Positions 1 through 12,274 of a DNA stretch of 64,000 nt are shown one piece after another. The position numbers and the translations under genes were made by a program. Under the pieces are notes generated by a model. That model searched no databases. It had not been told where the DNA came from and saw only the letters and a program-made list of their open reading frames with translations. Every line of letters begins with the position of its first letter. Position 1 is the stretch's first letter. Origin of the DNA: Eretmocerus hayati (lineage: Eukaryota; Arthropoda; Insecta; Hymenoptera; Aphelinidae); contig CM056742.1 of the NCBI GenBank assembly GCA_029851415.1, positions 50,198,954 through 50,262,953 of the forward strand, in the 5' to 3' direction.

Positions 1-525
1 AGCATCTCCCCAAGGTATCATCGGTGAAATATGGGGTTTGAGAACAGCTTTAATTGATTCGGATAGTGCAAAAAAAAAATATAGTGAGAAGAGGTACGAA
101 GAGTAGAAGGACTGATCCGAATTTATATTATTTCCCTCTTTTTTTTTCTCTCTCTTTTCTCGTGTGGTTCATTTCACACGATTTTCGACGGAAATTGCAT
201 CCAAGAAGTTTCGAATGGACCGGGGAGACAGTGATTGATGAGATACTCTGTTATCATCAGAATCATTATTTAGTAGATATTGGCGATCCGAGATCTGGTA
301 GAGAAAATTTAGGATGGAACATTTGGAAATGAATAATATTCGATGAAATGATTCTATATAGTTTTTGTCGAAAATGAAATACTGTATGCGGATTCTTGCC
401 CATAGTGATCTGTATGTAGATTCAGGAAAACATGAATCCGTATTCTGCGAATGAGGATTATGATTTTCATGAAATGATATTCCAATTTATACATTATACG
501 TCTTGAACTATATGACCTATTGCAC
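1..525. other. no gene recognised (left edge)
   Basis: Short open frames occur on both strands but none resembles a known protein. This stretch lies downstream of the minus-strand gag-like frame, where a retroelement would be expected to carry pol. I see no protease, reverse transcriptase or integrase motif. Confidence 0.5.
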
Positions 526-813
526 AGCGTGACATCTTGTCGCAACGTGACATTTTACCTCAGCGTGACATTTTGTCACAGCGTGACATTCTGTCGCAGC
601 GTGACATTTTGTCGCAACGTGACATCTTGTCGCAGCGTTACATCTTGTCGCATCGTGACATTTCATCTCGGCGTGACATTTTGTCGCAGCGTGACATTCT
701 GTCGCAGCGTGACATTTTGTAGCAACGTGACATCTTGTCGCAGCTTGACATTTTGTCGCAGCGTGACATTTTATCGAAGCGTGACATACTGTCGTAGCGT
801 GACATTTGGTAAC
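526..813. repeat. 18-bp tandem satellite, about 16 copies
   Basis: About sixteen head-to-tail units of 18 bp read close to GCGTGACATTTTGTCGCA, with scattered substitutions. Because 18 is divisible by three, several frames stay open and give spurious hexapeptide-repeat ORFs on both strands. The GCGTGACA core also recurs as palindromes inside the probable LTR at 3864-4000, so the satellite may have expanded from retroelement sequence. Confidence 0.9.
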
Positions 814-991
814 ACAATTTCACCTTTTTGATTACCTGAATTTAATCCAATGAATATTTCGATTTGCGGTTTTCTGTTTCTATGAAATTCATCTTCGTTC
901 GGAGATTTCAATGTATGATCAATTCACTTGTGTCCAACGTGATAAATACGAATGCAGACGTTTGAAGGGGCCACAGATATCAAGTGAGGCA

Positions 992-2395
992 CTATTGAAA
1001 GTTAGATTCTGAGATTTTAGTGGAAATTTCGAAACTAGTGAGATTCGTCTCTATAGAGTTTTGATAATGGTTTGAATCACCCAGGGGATCAAATGTGGCG
1101 AGGGAAAGTCGTGATGGAACTCTCTCACACAAGATTCGAGGCTTTGATGGTGCATGAGTGATGCTGATATTGTGGAAAAACTTCTTTTTGTCAGTTAAGG
1201 TTATGAATGGTTCCGAGTTACCCGTCTTAAGAGACAAATATTTCGAAGGGATGTCTATGAGTAAGTACTCGGGGATGAAATATGATCGACATCTTTTTTG
1301 TCTCTTTGTCTTGAGGAAATTCTTGAAATTCTTATCAGATAGACGTTCCGAGAATGTGAATTCAATGGAAGGTGTATTGGGATATTCTATATTCGTGAGA
1401 TTGGTGTCGTGTGTGCAATTCTCCGAAACTTCGGAATTGATACGCGTCCTTTCGTCAAAAACGATCGGTGTGCGTGAAGATTCGTCATTCCAAGATTGTT
1501 CAAGCGGAATTTCGGAGGTTTTGGGTGGGGTATTTATACATCTGGTATGTGCTGGTCCCAGTCTATAACTATCAAGGCACATATTTTCGTCTATAATGAC
1601 TCGAGGTAGTTCATGGTCTTGTTTGGTCATTTGATCGGAGCAAATTTCGTTCGGGGATCCGAGGAAAGTTTGACTGATGTGGTTTTTGATTTCTGGTTCA
1701 CGTTCTTGATCATCTTTGTCTTCGAAGTCGAGTATGTTTACTATCGGTTCACGAGTGAGAGAAAGCGATATGCCACACAATCTCAAATATTTGAAAAGTA
1801 TATTTCTATCCTCGAAATATTCAAATGGATTTGAAATTAGGAGATGCAGGCTACTCAGAGTGTTTGATTTCTCAGAGATGGTCGGGGAGTCCATCACAAC
1901 TGAAACTCCGATTTGTATTTTCTTTGGAAGGGCTTGAATATATTTGGATCTTGCGAGGGCTTCCAGATTCTTATAAAGCTGATGGTAAATTGAATTATCA
2001 GAAAAGCATGGATTAGTCAAAAGTCGGCAATGAGCATCTTTGAGAATTTCTTGTAATAGAGTGTATACCATCTCGTAACTCTGGCTATGGTCTACATTGA
2101 TCATACGTTGACATAATTTATCAAAAATAGTTGTTCTGATGAAGCATTTCAGTACGTGTTCAGTTATTTCGTCTACAGATGCGAATTCGAAGTTTTCAAA
2201 AGCATAAAAAGCTGGTCCGGACAGATGATCGAGGATGTGACTAATCAGAGTTTTGTCGAAACATGGATATGGGGCAATGCATCTTGCTCTGATAATGCCT
2301 GCAATGAACCCTACAGGATCGATGTTGTGACCATTGAATGGCATCAGGCATTGTTCAACGGCATCAAAAGGATATTCATAGATGGGTCCTTCCAT
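992..2395 (-). CDS. gag-like protein of an LTR retroelement
   Basis: An uninterrupted frame of 467 codons on the minus strand. The first ~200 residues look like a retroelement capsid: an early FNGHNID segment, then helical text including SHILDHLSGPAFYAFENFEF, which fits the pattern of insect Ty3/gypsy-like gag (small target segment followed by L..L.G.A). The C-terminal half is polar and low in hydrophobic clusters. No CCHC zinc knuckle is visible. The start was chosen as the first in-frame ATG, 424 bp from the probable LTR edge and downstream of a primer-binding-like site. No pol follows within the window, so the element is non-autonomous, truncated, or has been rearranged. A domesticated gag-derived gene is possible but less likely with an adjacent LTR. 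Confidence 0.6.
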   Translation of the reverse strand: MEGPIYEYPFDAVEQCLMPFNGHNIDPVGFIAGIIRARCIAPYPCFDKTLISHILDHLSGPAFYAFENFEFASVDEITEHVLKCFIRTTIFDKLCQRMINVDHSQSYEMVYTLLQEILKDAHCRLLTNPCFSDNSIYHQLYKNLEALARSKYIQALPKKIQIGVSVVMDSPTISEKSNTLSSLHLLISNPFEYFEDRNILFKYLRLCGISLSLTREPIVNILDFEDKDDQEREPEIKNHISQTFLGSPNEICSDQMTKQDHELPRVIIDENMCLDSYRLGPAHTRCINTPPKTSEIPLEQSWNDESSRTPIVFDERTRINSEVSENCTHDTNLTNIEYPNTPSIEFTFSERLSDKNFKNFLKTKRQKRCRSYFIPEYLLIDIPSKYLSLKTGNSEPFITLTDKKKFFHNISITHAPSKPRILCERVPSRLSLATFDPLGDSNHYQNSIETNLTSFEISTKISESNFQ

Positions 2396-2793
2396 CTTTA
2401 TAAATATTTTGATTGAGAGGAGATTTGATTCGTGTTAGACATCGAACGTCTAACATATCTGTAAGGACTGGAATGTGAACCTCTAAGCCGATTGCAAAAT
2501 TATATTGTGTGAAACTGGAGGTAATGGGGTCATGGTTGATTCATATGGTTTCTAAACCGTGAGATTCTGTGCGTAATTTTCGGTCACGCGTTATGTTCTG
2601 TCACGCGTTATTGGGTCGAGCTTTGATGACGAAACTTCAAATGATTGGGATCAGTCAGAAAGGGGTTGCAGACTCTGCAGAGTTGGGAAATGTTATTGGC
2701 GTAATGTCGTACGTCGATTGAATTGCAAAAGTCAGGTGTCACACATTAGGACCGTTCAAAACTTGGGAGTTAGAAAAGCTATGTGCAACTATG

Positions 2794-2819
2794 ACTGTTC
2801 CCCACCAGGGATGCCAAAA
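2794..2819 (-). other. primer-binding-site-like sequence
   Basis: Read on the minus strand, the bases right after the probable LTR end are TTTTGGCATCCCTGGTGGG. A TGG a few bases from an LTR edge followed by a tRNA-3'-end-like stretch is what a minus-strand primer-binding site looks like. The tRNA identity was not determined. Confidence 0.45.
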
Positions 2820-2981
2820 TGTTATGTCCCGAGCGGGTGGGCTCGGGCTAACAAATATATTTAAGTTCGTTAGAAACAGTCGTATGGGCGGACTGCCCAG
2901 TTGCACCTACCTTTTCCTGATTAACAGCTCTGATCCTTTCAGTCCCTTTTTAGATCTCAGCGTATTGGCGTATTTATATTG

Positions 2982-3013
<32 letters not shown>
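2982..3013. repeat. (AT)n microsatellite
   Basis: Nearly uninterrupted alternating AT of about 30 bp with one G interruption, inside the probable LTR. Confidence 0.9.
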
Positions 3014-3863
3014 GAAATTATATTTTTGAATATGCTGGATATGCACTTGGTCAGAATGACCTGATCAGATTTTATGTAACTATTATATTGGATTTTCGTG
3101 AATCAGAAAGATAGAGAAATAATTTCAACGTCTATTTAAGAGATGATCAAAGTAATTTTAGATATCCAGATTTGAACCTTCGAAAATAATCAATTTTGGA
3201 ATCAATTCAAATATTCAAAGTGAAATCATTAATTCTTCAAATAAGCATGCATTTACAGATTTCTGAAATGATAAGAATGAATTTTGTGATGGAAATATAA
3301 ATTTATTAAAAACCCAGTAACAAAATCGAAATCACTCAAGAGAATCAATATAAATATATAATCAGGCAGGTTGAATTATCTCCTTTTTGATCAGTTAAAG
3401 AAGACTGAAGTTTCTTGCAACTTATTCTATGAATGTTAAGAATATAAAACAACTTACAATTAGATTGTTTCTACAACTACTCGAGAGAAGAGCGGAGTCG
3501 TGATGAGTCGGCAGTCCTCTGGAGGCTGGAATTAGTGATTCAGAAGGCCTTGAGGATGAATTATAAGCTGATCCTACTGCAGCTCAACTTGAGGACAAAT
3601 TCGGAGCTGGCCCTGCTGCAGCTTTAAGTATGGGTAACGCCACTTCCCAAGTGCGGGATCAAATCTAACCGTTGGCTCGCCGCTTCTCGAACAAACGCTT
3701 TGTCACACTTTTCTAAGGTGTTTGGGCGGAGACAATAGCGCGGACTCAAAAGCTCCGGAAAGAAAACTTTGACAGACTGATCGGCGAGCCAACGTTCAGA
3801 CCCACATTTATAGCCTGGGCCAGCTCGCGTAAATTTTGAAATCATAATTTTGAATTGTGTCAA

Positions 3864-4000
3864 GCGTGACCTAATGTCACGCTCAATCGAATAGTTGCGT
3901 GACTTATTGTCACGTGTAATGAAAGAATAGCGTGACCCAATGTCACGCGTGATTGGACGGATGGAGTGACTTATTGTCACGCGTGACATTAAATCACGCT
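3864..4000. repeat. cluster of GCGTGAC/GTCACGC palindromes
   Basis: Four to five spaced palindromes of the form GCGTGACnnAnTGTCACG follow one another at roughly 35-bp spacing. They lie in the 5' part of the probable LTR on the minus strand, where enhancer or promoter elements of a retroelement would sit. The TGACGC/GCGTCA-like core resembles CRE-type half sites. That link is inference. Confidence 0.6.
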
Positions 4001-4176
4001 GCCGACAAGACCGACTCCGTTCTCCTTTACAGGAATCTGCATACGATGCATGACGCCACCACATCGCATATCAACTGTTGCAAGTTATATGAAATGTATC
4101 TAAGATAATATGAATGGAATTGATGGAATAATGATAACTCGGTGAATCGGGCGTCTCGTGAATGCGGGACGCCACA

Positions 4177-6540
4177 CTATAGCTAAATCCGGTCCAATGA
4201 TCGACTGCAAGATACACATGACCAACATCCTAGGGTCGGTATCTTATTTCTCGAATTACTTGCGAAAAGGATCAGCTCCGATTTTGGTTCGATGAAATTT
4301 TATCACTATTTGATGTTCCAAAGACATCCCCGTTTCTAGTTTTTGTGGTCATTTGGGACAAACTTTTTCTCGCTTCCGGAACACCGTGAGGAGGAGGTAT
4401 ACTACATTTTCCCGAAACTGGTCGCTATTCTTGCTTTTTCCAGGCGAGTCGAGTCAACGTTCTCTCCAAAGTCGAAATAGCAGCTGAAAGACAGGCGACC
4501 GCATCTCCTCGGACGAAATAACGAAATTTGTCTACCGGAGGCTTTTCAGGATCTTCCCGGTGTATGTACACGCGGAACAAGCTATTCCATTTGCTACAGG
4601 CTCGAGATACGCCGCGAGACGCACTTTTCCGTCAACCTCGCTTTTGAATGTTTAAATGAGGCTCTCCACGCTCGATGGCTTCTCGCTTCCGCGGTGACCA
4701 TTATATTATTCATCCATTGGCATTCCACATGAGCTGCAGGATGCCTTTTCTTGGGTGAAAGTTTCGGTGTCTTGGCCAACGCAAAGGAAGACCACGCAGC
4801 AGAATATGCCCAGAAAGAAAGATACGCCACGGACAATAAATGAATCGAAGTTTTTATCTGTTCTTTTCTCCCTTCGAGTAGCTGGCGTTGAGCTAAGAGA
4901 GCGGAGGAACTAATTAAGAAGCTGTGTAATTAATTTTCCGACTTATTAAATAATTAAGCGGTGCAGTGCACGCCCCCTTGGCTCGCAACTCCCGTCCCAC
5001 GGTCTTCCTCTCTCATGAAAGCCGACGCTCTCGTTGTGGAATTCTACCGGCTCGGGCCTCTCTATCTCTCACTGCCTTCCTCCGTCGAACGCGTGAACTC
5101 GCGTCTCATTCGTGCTTCGTCGTCGTCGTCGTCGTCGTCGTCGTCCGCATTCCGAGCTGCACATTCGCAAACGAATCGGCCGCGGACTCGTTCGCCACTA
5201 ACTTGATAATCCGGACAGTCTCGCTGCGTGAGCGGGCTATAATCGCGCGCCAAGTTTCGAATGGTGCAAGCTCGAACGCAAGTGTATACGGCAAGCGGAC
5301 GCTCCGTTGAATGCCTGGCACAGATATCCATTTCAACCTCCTCTGCGCGCTTCTCTCGAGGGGAGCGAAGAATCTGCTCCGCGTCGGCGGTGAACCCCAT
5401 CCACACGGTGACAATTTCAAGAGAGAGAGGAAGAGACAAGAGAAACGGGACAATTAGCATTTTCGTCTCATTAATTATGCAGTATCGTTTCTCCGCTCGC
5501 TCGGCTCCAATCTCTTCCGCTTCGTGTCTATAGGGCGGTTCTACATACCCGTCGGTGTGGCGTTCCCGCAGAGCGCGTCGATTCGCGCCAAGACGAGAAA
5601 AGTGATTAATATACCGTATACAGTAGCTCAAGCCGTCATTGCCCCCAATATCGCTAACTCGACTCAACTGTCGCGTGCCTCGCAAATGAGTAATTCAAAA
5701 TCGACGCGTCGTCGAAGAAACGTGCGAGCGCGAGAGCCCGATGCGGCAAAGCTCGAGATCGGATATCGGGAAAAATGATTGATATTTCTCGATCTCGCGC
5801 GAGAGAGTGAACGGGAGAGTGGGAGAGATAGAGAAAGCGTTGCCCCGTCGGATAATGTTATTCCCGACGTTCTACACATGTAGAATTCAAATCCACAAAA
5901 TTGCATTGTATTTCACCCGGGAGCGCGGTGTCAAGACGCAGAGCCAGACGGCCGTCTGCGATACGTATGTGTATCACTTGTATAAGCAAGAGTTGCGCGC
6001 GAGGATTTTCGAGAGTATAAGGAGAGCGCGTGTAAGGAGGCGAGAATTATAGCAAGTGGTGCGCGCTCGCCAACTCACGCCCGTATTCCTCCGAGAGAGG
6101 CCTTGCAATAATTCTCTTCCATTCTTTGCGCATCTTTGTGTTGTTCCTCTTTCTCTCTCTCTCTCCTTCTCTTCCTCCTCACGTCTTTTCGTGCAGCGCG
6201 CACTTTGCGATCTCGGAGATTATTGTTTTACATTCTCGCTCTCTGCCGTACACGTGCGCGCTCGGGGTAAAATAAGCAGACTGTCAGAACTTGGTCTCTG
6301 CACAGCTCTATGTATATCTCTCAGAGTATTGCACTCATTCGTGTTCATCCAAAACTTGGCGAAACGCGAGAGACGAGCCTCTGGGAACTTGGTATATCGC
6401 TGACGTTTCGCTCAGCGTACATCAGCAAAACTGTTTATGCTTCCAGACGAATCAAGCATCCCAGCGTTTTGCCAGCAATCATACGTGAGACGTGTACATT
6501 TTTAATCGACTCGTTGTGACTGTGGTGCGTTTAAAGTATC
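4177..6540. other. CpG-rich low-complexity region, no convincing gene
   Basis: From about 4.9 to 6.5 kb the sequence is rich in CG dinucleotides, CT runs (about 6150-6170) and a TCG microsatellite, unlike the AT-rich DNA around it. Overlapping frames on both strands are serine/arginine-rich and look like by-products of base composition. It could be a promoter and 5'UTR exon of the KIF26-type gene to the right. No start codon or donor site can be tied to it. Confidence 0.4.
5117..5144. repeat. (TCG)n microsatellite
   Basis: About nine TCG units in a row. They produce poly-Ser, poly-Val and poly-Asp/Thr tracts in artefactual frames. Confidence 0.95.
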
Positions 6541-8340
6541 GTAATATATTATACACGTATTCGCCAAGTGTCATCTGATTGACATGGTACTTTTGATATT
6601 GAACAATTTCTTTTGAACTTTCATTATAGAAATGACCAATCCTTGAGCGATTCGGGACAGTGAAGGGTCCCTACAAAACTTTCTTCGAAGGGGACTGAAT
6701 TACCATGAGAATACTAACTCAAGTAACGCAGAAGTACTCCGGAAGTATGGCTGGTGTGGTACGTCACCAGTACTCTTGCAAATCTTTTCGGCGAGCTCAA
6801 AAAACAAATCCTGAGAACCAAGATGCTTCGTGAACATTTTAAATAGATCGGACGATTCATTCATTTCGAATAATCCAAGGTGTCTTCTATTTAATCACAG
6901 CAGTACTTATAAGTACTTCAGCAGTACTTGAGCGGTACTTGGTCGATACTTGAGCAATACTTATGCAGTACCGACTCTTCCTTCGTTCCAAAATGACCAA
7001 TTCTCAATCAGTGTCTCAAAAACTGTGACAACAGTAGGTAATTTCAAACCCTCCAAGACTCGAAATTCTCAATTTACTCAAAAACTCGAGCGTAACGTTC
7101 AATGAAAACTGTCACCGTAGCATGGGTACAGGATCAGCTCTCTCCTTTGAACAGAGCCCATTGGCCAAAACCCATGACGGCAATCATCTGCAATTTTTGC
7201 AAGGAGCTAATAAGCTTGGCGAGGGTAGGCTATCGACCAGGTAAGGTATTTTGTCTGTGGCGGCAATAATCACTCATTCAAGTTGCACATTCACCTGGCC
7301 AATCGAATAAGATTGTCCCGATATGGAAGCAGCAATCGATCCTCGAACGGCAAAGCTATTTTGCAAAAATGACAAATTCAGCAATTCTCTCAATAGTAGC
7401 ATGAGCTAAGACCTCTCCTGATTAGGCAAAATTTTGATTCACATCAGCAGATTGTACGTATTGGGCTCTTGTCAATTGATTCACCATTAAAGTCATTCAA
7501 CAGAACACCGCCACATTGGACAAAGATTAATCTAGACTCCGCCACATCCTCATCAGCGGTTTCACAAATATCGATGAACTAATCGCACTGTATCTCCTTA
7601 TTGTCTGCAATTCTCGTAGCAGTGACAATAAGCGCTTAGAATCTGGCGATAAAAATAGTATAACTACTCACTTGGAGTTCTGTACGCGATGAAATAATTG
7701 GAGCCCGAGTAGAGATGAGGTAGAAGCATGTGAAGGGTACCGACGCGGGGTAATGATACTTGGAAACGAAATCGCAGGTATACGTACGTCAAGAAAGCAT
7801 CGACTGGGAGTGTGCCGGGCATCTTAGCCTACGAAGGAGCCATTTCGTTATACTCTCCAAGTTCTAACCAAGCCTCCCTAGGTCCATTACTTCAAATTTC
7901 TCTCATTACACGTGAACTCTTCTCCTCATTATCTCAAACCCGTTAACGAAGAACCCGACTGTTTCTTGAAAATTCAAACTGCCACCTTCGAGAAGGGCCA
8001 TCGAAATATCGGGATCATGGGGAGAAGAGGAACGGGGGGTGGCTTAGGTTGCGAATCACTAGTCTCACCCAATTGATCCTCAGAGTTTGGTGCTACCTTA
8101 GGTATGAAGAATTCACAGTATCTCTGTGTGATTGGCTCTGCTATGCAGAGATAGGCCAATGTCTCAGCGTTGCCCATTACGGGCCTATGCTGAAGTTATA
8201 CATATGTATTTGTAAGGCTATCATATATCTAATTGTATCTCTTCCGAGGAAACCCATTGGACGGAAGAATTCTGGATCCTGGATCTCAATATTCTAGATA
8301 ATACGAAACCAGAAGAACAATTTTGGTCAATATTAGAGAT
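6541..8340. other. no gene; AGTACT-rich patch
   Basis: AT-rich DNA with no recognisable coding sequence. Between about 6720 and 6985 the string AGTACT or GTACTT recurs many times at irregular spacing, densest at 6897-6975. It is not a fixed-period tandem repeat. Confidence 0.5.
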
Positions 8341-10330
8341 TTACAGCAAACTCGCCCCCCTCCCCCCCCCCCCCCCACATACATCTCTAGTCAGTAAAAA
8401 TCGAAGAGTTGTGTAAGAGATGTGACGGAATCGGTTTAATTTGATCACTATCCGGCGAACTTGAAAACAAAGGCGATTCCGTTCCGTTCCGTTCGCTTCG
8501 AAGTGACGGAGCGAGCGTGAATTCCCTCTTGCGATTGAGTAGATCCCTGAAAATACGAGACCTCTCTCTGTGTGACACGCGTCGGAAAGCTTTGGAGCAG
8601 GCGTCGCGCTTCCATTACGCGATCGTACTTGAAAATGAGCGGAAAGAGTATGCATGCACATACGGAGGCATGTATACAGCGCGGCGATGTAGAAAGTGGA
8701 AATGTGGCCGTCTTCTCCCTTTCATTGCTCTCCGAGGCTTCGCAACCAAGAGAATCGTCTCCACTCTCTTTTGTTCGTAACTTTCTGTTGTCGCCAATGT
8801 ACCGTCCCAAAATACGGCTCACATACCGACAATATTACTCTCTTTGGTCTCTTTTATGGATATTGCCCTCAAGAAAATTCTGCTCACGACGCCATGCGGC
8901 AGCCTTTTACCAAAATATTAGCTCATTTCATTTCAGATTCTCTCTTTCTCTCTCTCTCACTCTCGATCTCGCTCTCTCTTTTGCTCCATCTCATAGCCTC
9001 CGCAGCTCAGTTTTTCCGAAAGCCAAATTTCTACCTCTTCTCCTTTCTTCGCGTGATAGCTCTCATGTATGTATGTGCGGCACTTGATCAATATGATGCG
9101 CACGTTGAGGTGAGGCCTGATCCCCGCGAAATCGTGGATTGGTATTACCCCAGCCCACGCAAAGTATCGATCTGTGTTTGTGGGCGATGAAGGAAGGAGA
9201 AAGGTCGAAAGTAGCTTCAAATGATCAAGATTAGTTTGGAATACAAATGAATCTACGGTAGAGAGCTGAAATAGAGAGCTACACATTTTTTCTACTATCA
9301 CAAGAAGACTTGTGCACGTGGGTTGGGATAGAAATGCGAATCCCTCGTCACTACCCTCGTGATGTCTTGCGTCGATGTGAGCAGTTTTGTTCCCCCTACT
9401 CTACATTTTAATCATTCGAAATTCTTATGTAATAGGATAGATAGTGTCAACAGTTCGACATCGAGATGATGAGGAGAATTTTCAAAAATTCGAAGATCTG
9501 GAATGATTTTGATGAAACTGAAGCGAAACAAAATTACAGCGAGGAATCTTTTTTCTATGATATGTTTTGAAGACTTCAGAAAAATTCTTATTGTGAAAGA
9601 ATCCCCTTCGCGACGCAACTATAGAGCCGTTATCATTTTAACCAAAACGCACTGTGCACAATATTTTATTATCCACCTCTGGTGCCGTTCTCGGCGTCGA
9701 TTTGAGCGATTCGCGTTATTAGCGGCCGGCCTCGGTCGGAAGTGGTTGCTCGTCAGCAGCCTCGTCATCTCCCATTTAACGGAGGTAGTGTCGTCGCTTC
9801 ATTAGTTCGTAACGTCAATTGTCATTAACGAGTTAGTCTCGCAAAGCGTCGACTCCGTGGACGGTCCAACCCCGTCCGCGTGGCGCCTCTTCTATACTCT
9901 TTGCACGACGTTTCGCTACATTATGATGGCACTTTTGCATCGTCTCGGCGGGGATCGGGGCCGGGCTCACCAATCACTCCACGCATTGGCCCGCGAAGGA
10001 GATTCGCGTATCTAACTGCACGGCTTTTAACGCTCGGGCATATTTCATAGGGCGGCCGACGACGGGAGCAAGAGCATCAGCCGAGGTGTACGCGCAGGCA
10101 CGTCGGAACGTTTGCGCGCGAGTCGTCCGGGAGACGATTTACGGGCGGTCTTGTCACTTACCTCGTCCTCTTACGAGAGGGTGAACGGGATCCAGGATTT
10201 TCACAGCTGTGCTTACTTTTCCCCTAGCTGTGTGTTTCTTTAATCTTGTCCCCCTTCAACCATCACGATCTCGAGCCGTTGGGCCTTTTGATATAGATTT
10301 CTCGCCTTCTTTCGAAGCGAAGCGTGTGAT
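8341..10330. other. CpG-rich region with poly-C and CT-rich tracts, no convincing gene
   Basis: Contains a poly-C run (8355-8376), CT-repeat tracts near 8940-8990, and a CpG-dense block at about 9650-10330. Frames of 100-170 codons on both strands are serine/arginine-rich shadows without family resemblance. A promoter, alternative first exon or conserved regulatory block for the KIF26-type gene is plausible but unproven. Confidence 0.35.
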
Positions 10331-11060
10331 GAAGCTTCGCCGAGATTTCCAAGATTTCGCAGTGTCTACGATGCTCGTTGACTAGCGATGTACACAATAT
10401 GGTGGAATTTTGGTATCGCCACAGCTAAGATAGTTGCCCCGGAGACATTATTTGCGATGCGATCCTAGATTATTTGCTCGCGAACAGAGAGTCCCGAAAT
10501 AAGTACTGGAGCCTGAATTATTTATGAATCCCGCAGCCGAGCCTTGGAGGGCAATGACACGAATAAAATGTTACTGATACCCACCAGAACCAGACTCATC
10601 GATCCGATTGGATTCCGCATCCGCGAGCTCGCGTGAAAGTTGCTTCGAGGTATTTTCGTATCATCCACAATACCAGCTATTGGAAGCTATACTCCCAATA
10701 TTTTAATATCCATAAGATATTTTGTCGGTCCAGATCAATTACCTGTTGCACACAAATGCGTCTTATCCTTATTTATTTGTCGTTCAACAAAACTTCAAAT
10801 ACATTTTGTGAGAATACAGGATTTCTTCAGTCTTAAATCTTGTGACAATATCACAGGTCATGGAGGAATGAATCAAGTATGAATATAAAAACAAACATTT
10901 CTGTTATAAACTCATCACGTAGTGTGATTATCACTGGAGTCATCTGTAAAATCTCACAGTCTAAAAGACTAGGTAGTATTCATCATGAGTGTAATGAATA
11001 CATCTCATTTGTTAACATTACACAAAAGTAAATGTTGGAGACTCTCGATCGCTACTGGTG
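10331..11060. other. no gene seen
   Basis: AT-rich DNA with no recognisable coding, RNA or repeat feature. Confidence 0.5.
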
Positions 11061-11067
11061 AAGCTAT

Positions 11068-11180
11068 CTAATCTAACAGGAAAAGATATTCTCGAATTGC
11101 TATTTTGAAAGAAGCCAAAGATGGTAGGTGGCGTATCGAGGAAGGGATGGAGTCCCAGAGCTTAGCACCTAAGTGAAACC
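11068..11180 (-). pseudogene. remnant of a non-LTR retrotransposon RT C-terminus
   Basis: The minus-strand frame ends with FHLGAKLWDSIPSSIRHLPS followed by LASFKIAIREYL and a stop. This is the characteristic tail of Jockey/CR1-type LINE reverse transcriptases (G.KLWNSLP..I....SL..FK..L..YL). Only the last ~40 residues are preserved, so it is a dead fragment. Confidence 0.6.
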
Positions 11181-11337
11181 TAATATTGAACAGTTGTATG
11201 ATTATGTAATTGAAATATCGCCATACCTTCAAGTAAAATACGTCAACTATTCGATCAGATTTGAATCTTCCCTGCATTTGCGATTTGAAATATCTCTTTT
11301 CATTAATATCTTTAAAATTAGTTCCCCTTTAGTTCTA

Positions 11338-11360
11338 TACAGGGTGTTCCAAAAGTCAAT
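11338..11360. mobile_element. possible TIR of a Tc1/mariner-type element
   Basis: TACAGGGTGTTCCAAAAGT is a common terminal inverted repeat style of TA-inserting elements. I found no inverted partner within the next kilobase, so this may be a solo or decayed end. Confidence 0.3.
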
Positions 11361-12061
11361 GCCCCTCAGAACTCGAAATCGTCTTCGGCTATCGGAAAAA
11401 CCCCGAAACACGTGTTTCTTAGAACCGATGGGAAGCTCGAGAATAGACTCAGATTTGATCTTGACTGTATTTGATGCTTTTTTCGAGGCTGAACGGAAAT
11501 TCTCAAATGGAAACCCCCAGTTTTGTTCCCACATTCTGGAAGGTCATAGTCATAACTTTTACCAAATTTTTTCGATGACCTCTAGGGGTCATTAAATAGT
11601 TTCGACTCCCAAATAATCCCTAGGGTCATATAAAAATTGCCAAAAAGTCATATTTGGATGTAGAATTTTATTACTCTTTTGGAATCCGGAGTCAAAAATA
11701 GGGATCACAATTTGGACAATTCAAGTTGACCTTTAAAAAACCATGAAGGTCATATTCCAGGTCAAGCGTGAGTCCATTTTCAAGCTTCCTCTTGAATGAG
11801 GGGACACGTATATTTCGTTGTATCCCGAGCCCAGTTCAAGTTTTGAGGGGGGGGGGGCTGACTTTTAGAAGTATCTGTTGGAAACATTTGAACGAATTTT
11901 CAATGATGTCCGAATTGGAAAATTCGATCTCCTCTGTCACTATGACGATTTACCGGTTCAAAGAGGCAGTAGGGGCAGACGCACTAGGCCCTAGTATTAG
12001 AGCATTTGGGTTGAGATGAAATTGTGCTCGTATTTATCTTGTTCATGTTTGTCCGTTACAG

Positions 12062-12274
12062 AACCGGAGCAACCTTCGTCGGCTTATCTAAGGGACGATC
12101 CTCTGTTTGACACACTCCAGCTGCAGCAGCATAGCGAACTGAGAGCACCCACGGCCGAGCGGGCTGCCTTTTACCTCGATGTCGCTTCGGCAGCTCGTCA
12201 GCGCGAGGACGGCGACACGCACATGCTGTATACCCTTCACGTGTACCAATACAGCGTCGCGGGAAAGGGCGGAG
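12062..12274 (+). CDS. Kif26: KIF26 exon: middle of motor domain
   Basis: Follows an acceptor (gttacag) and ends before gtttgt. Encodes YLRDDP, then [20 protein letters not shown], then the switch-I region [11 protein letters not shown]. The canonical kinesin switch-I NxxSSRSH is absent, as in other KIF26 proteins. It ends with phase 1 and joins 13368 to give [14 protein letters not shown] human KIF26B-like order of motifs supports the join. Confidence 0.85.

Larger units (their letters stand above)
2820..4176 (-). mobile_element. probable LTR (single copy in window)
   Basis: On the minus strand the segment begins TGTGGCGTCCCG (edge at 4176) and ends GGGACATAACA (edge at 2820), giving the usual TG...CA termini at about 1.36 kb. 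It sits immediately 5' of the primer-binding-like site and the gag-like frame. Only one copy lies in the window, so the ends are inferred, not proven by a matching partner. Internal features are an (AT)n run and a cluster of GTGAC palindromes. Confidence 0.45.

Noticed and set aside
526..813. Regular repeats that might be a CRISPR array or a repeat protein
   Set aside because: Units are contiguous 18-mers without unique spacers, in eukaryotic DNA, and are open in several frames only because 18 is a multiple of three.
5062..5685. Minus-strand 207-codon frame with a poly-Asp tract
   Set aside because: It runs through the TCG microsatellite and CpG-rich DNA, overlaps other frames on both strands, and has no family resemblance or splice context.
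8572..9087. 171-codon + strand frame
   Set aside because: Ser/Leu/Arg-rich text from CT tracts, overlapped by equally long frames in other registers; not protein-like.
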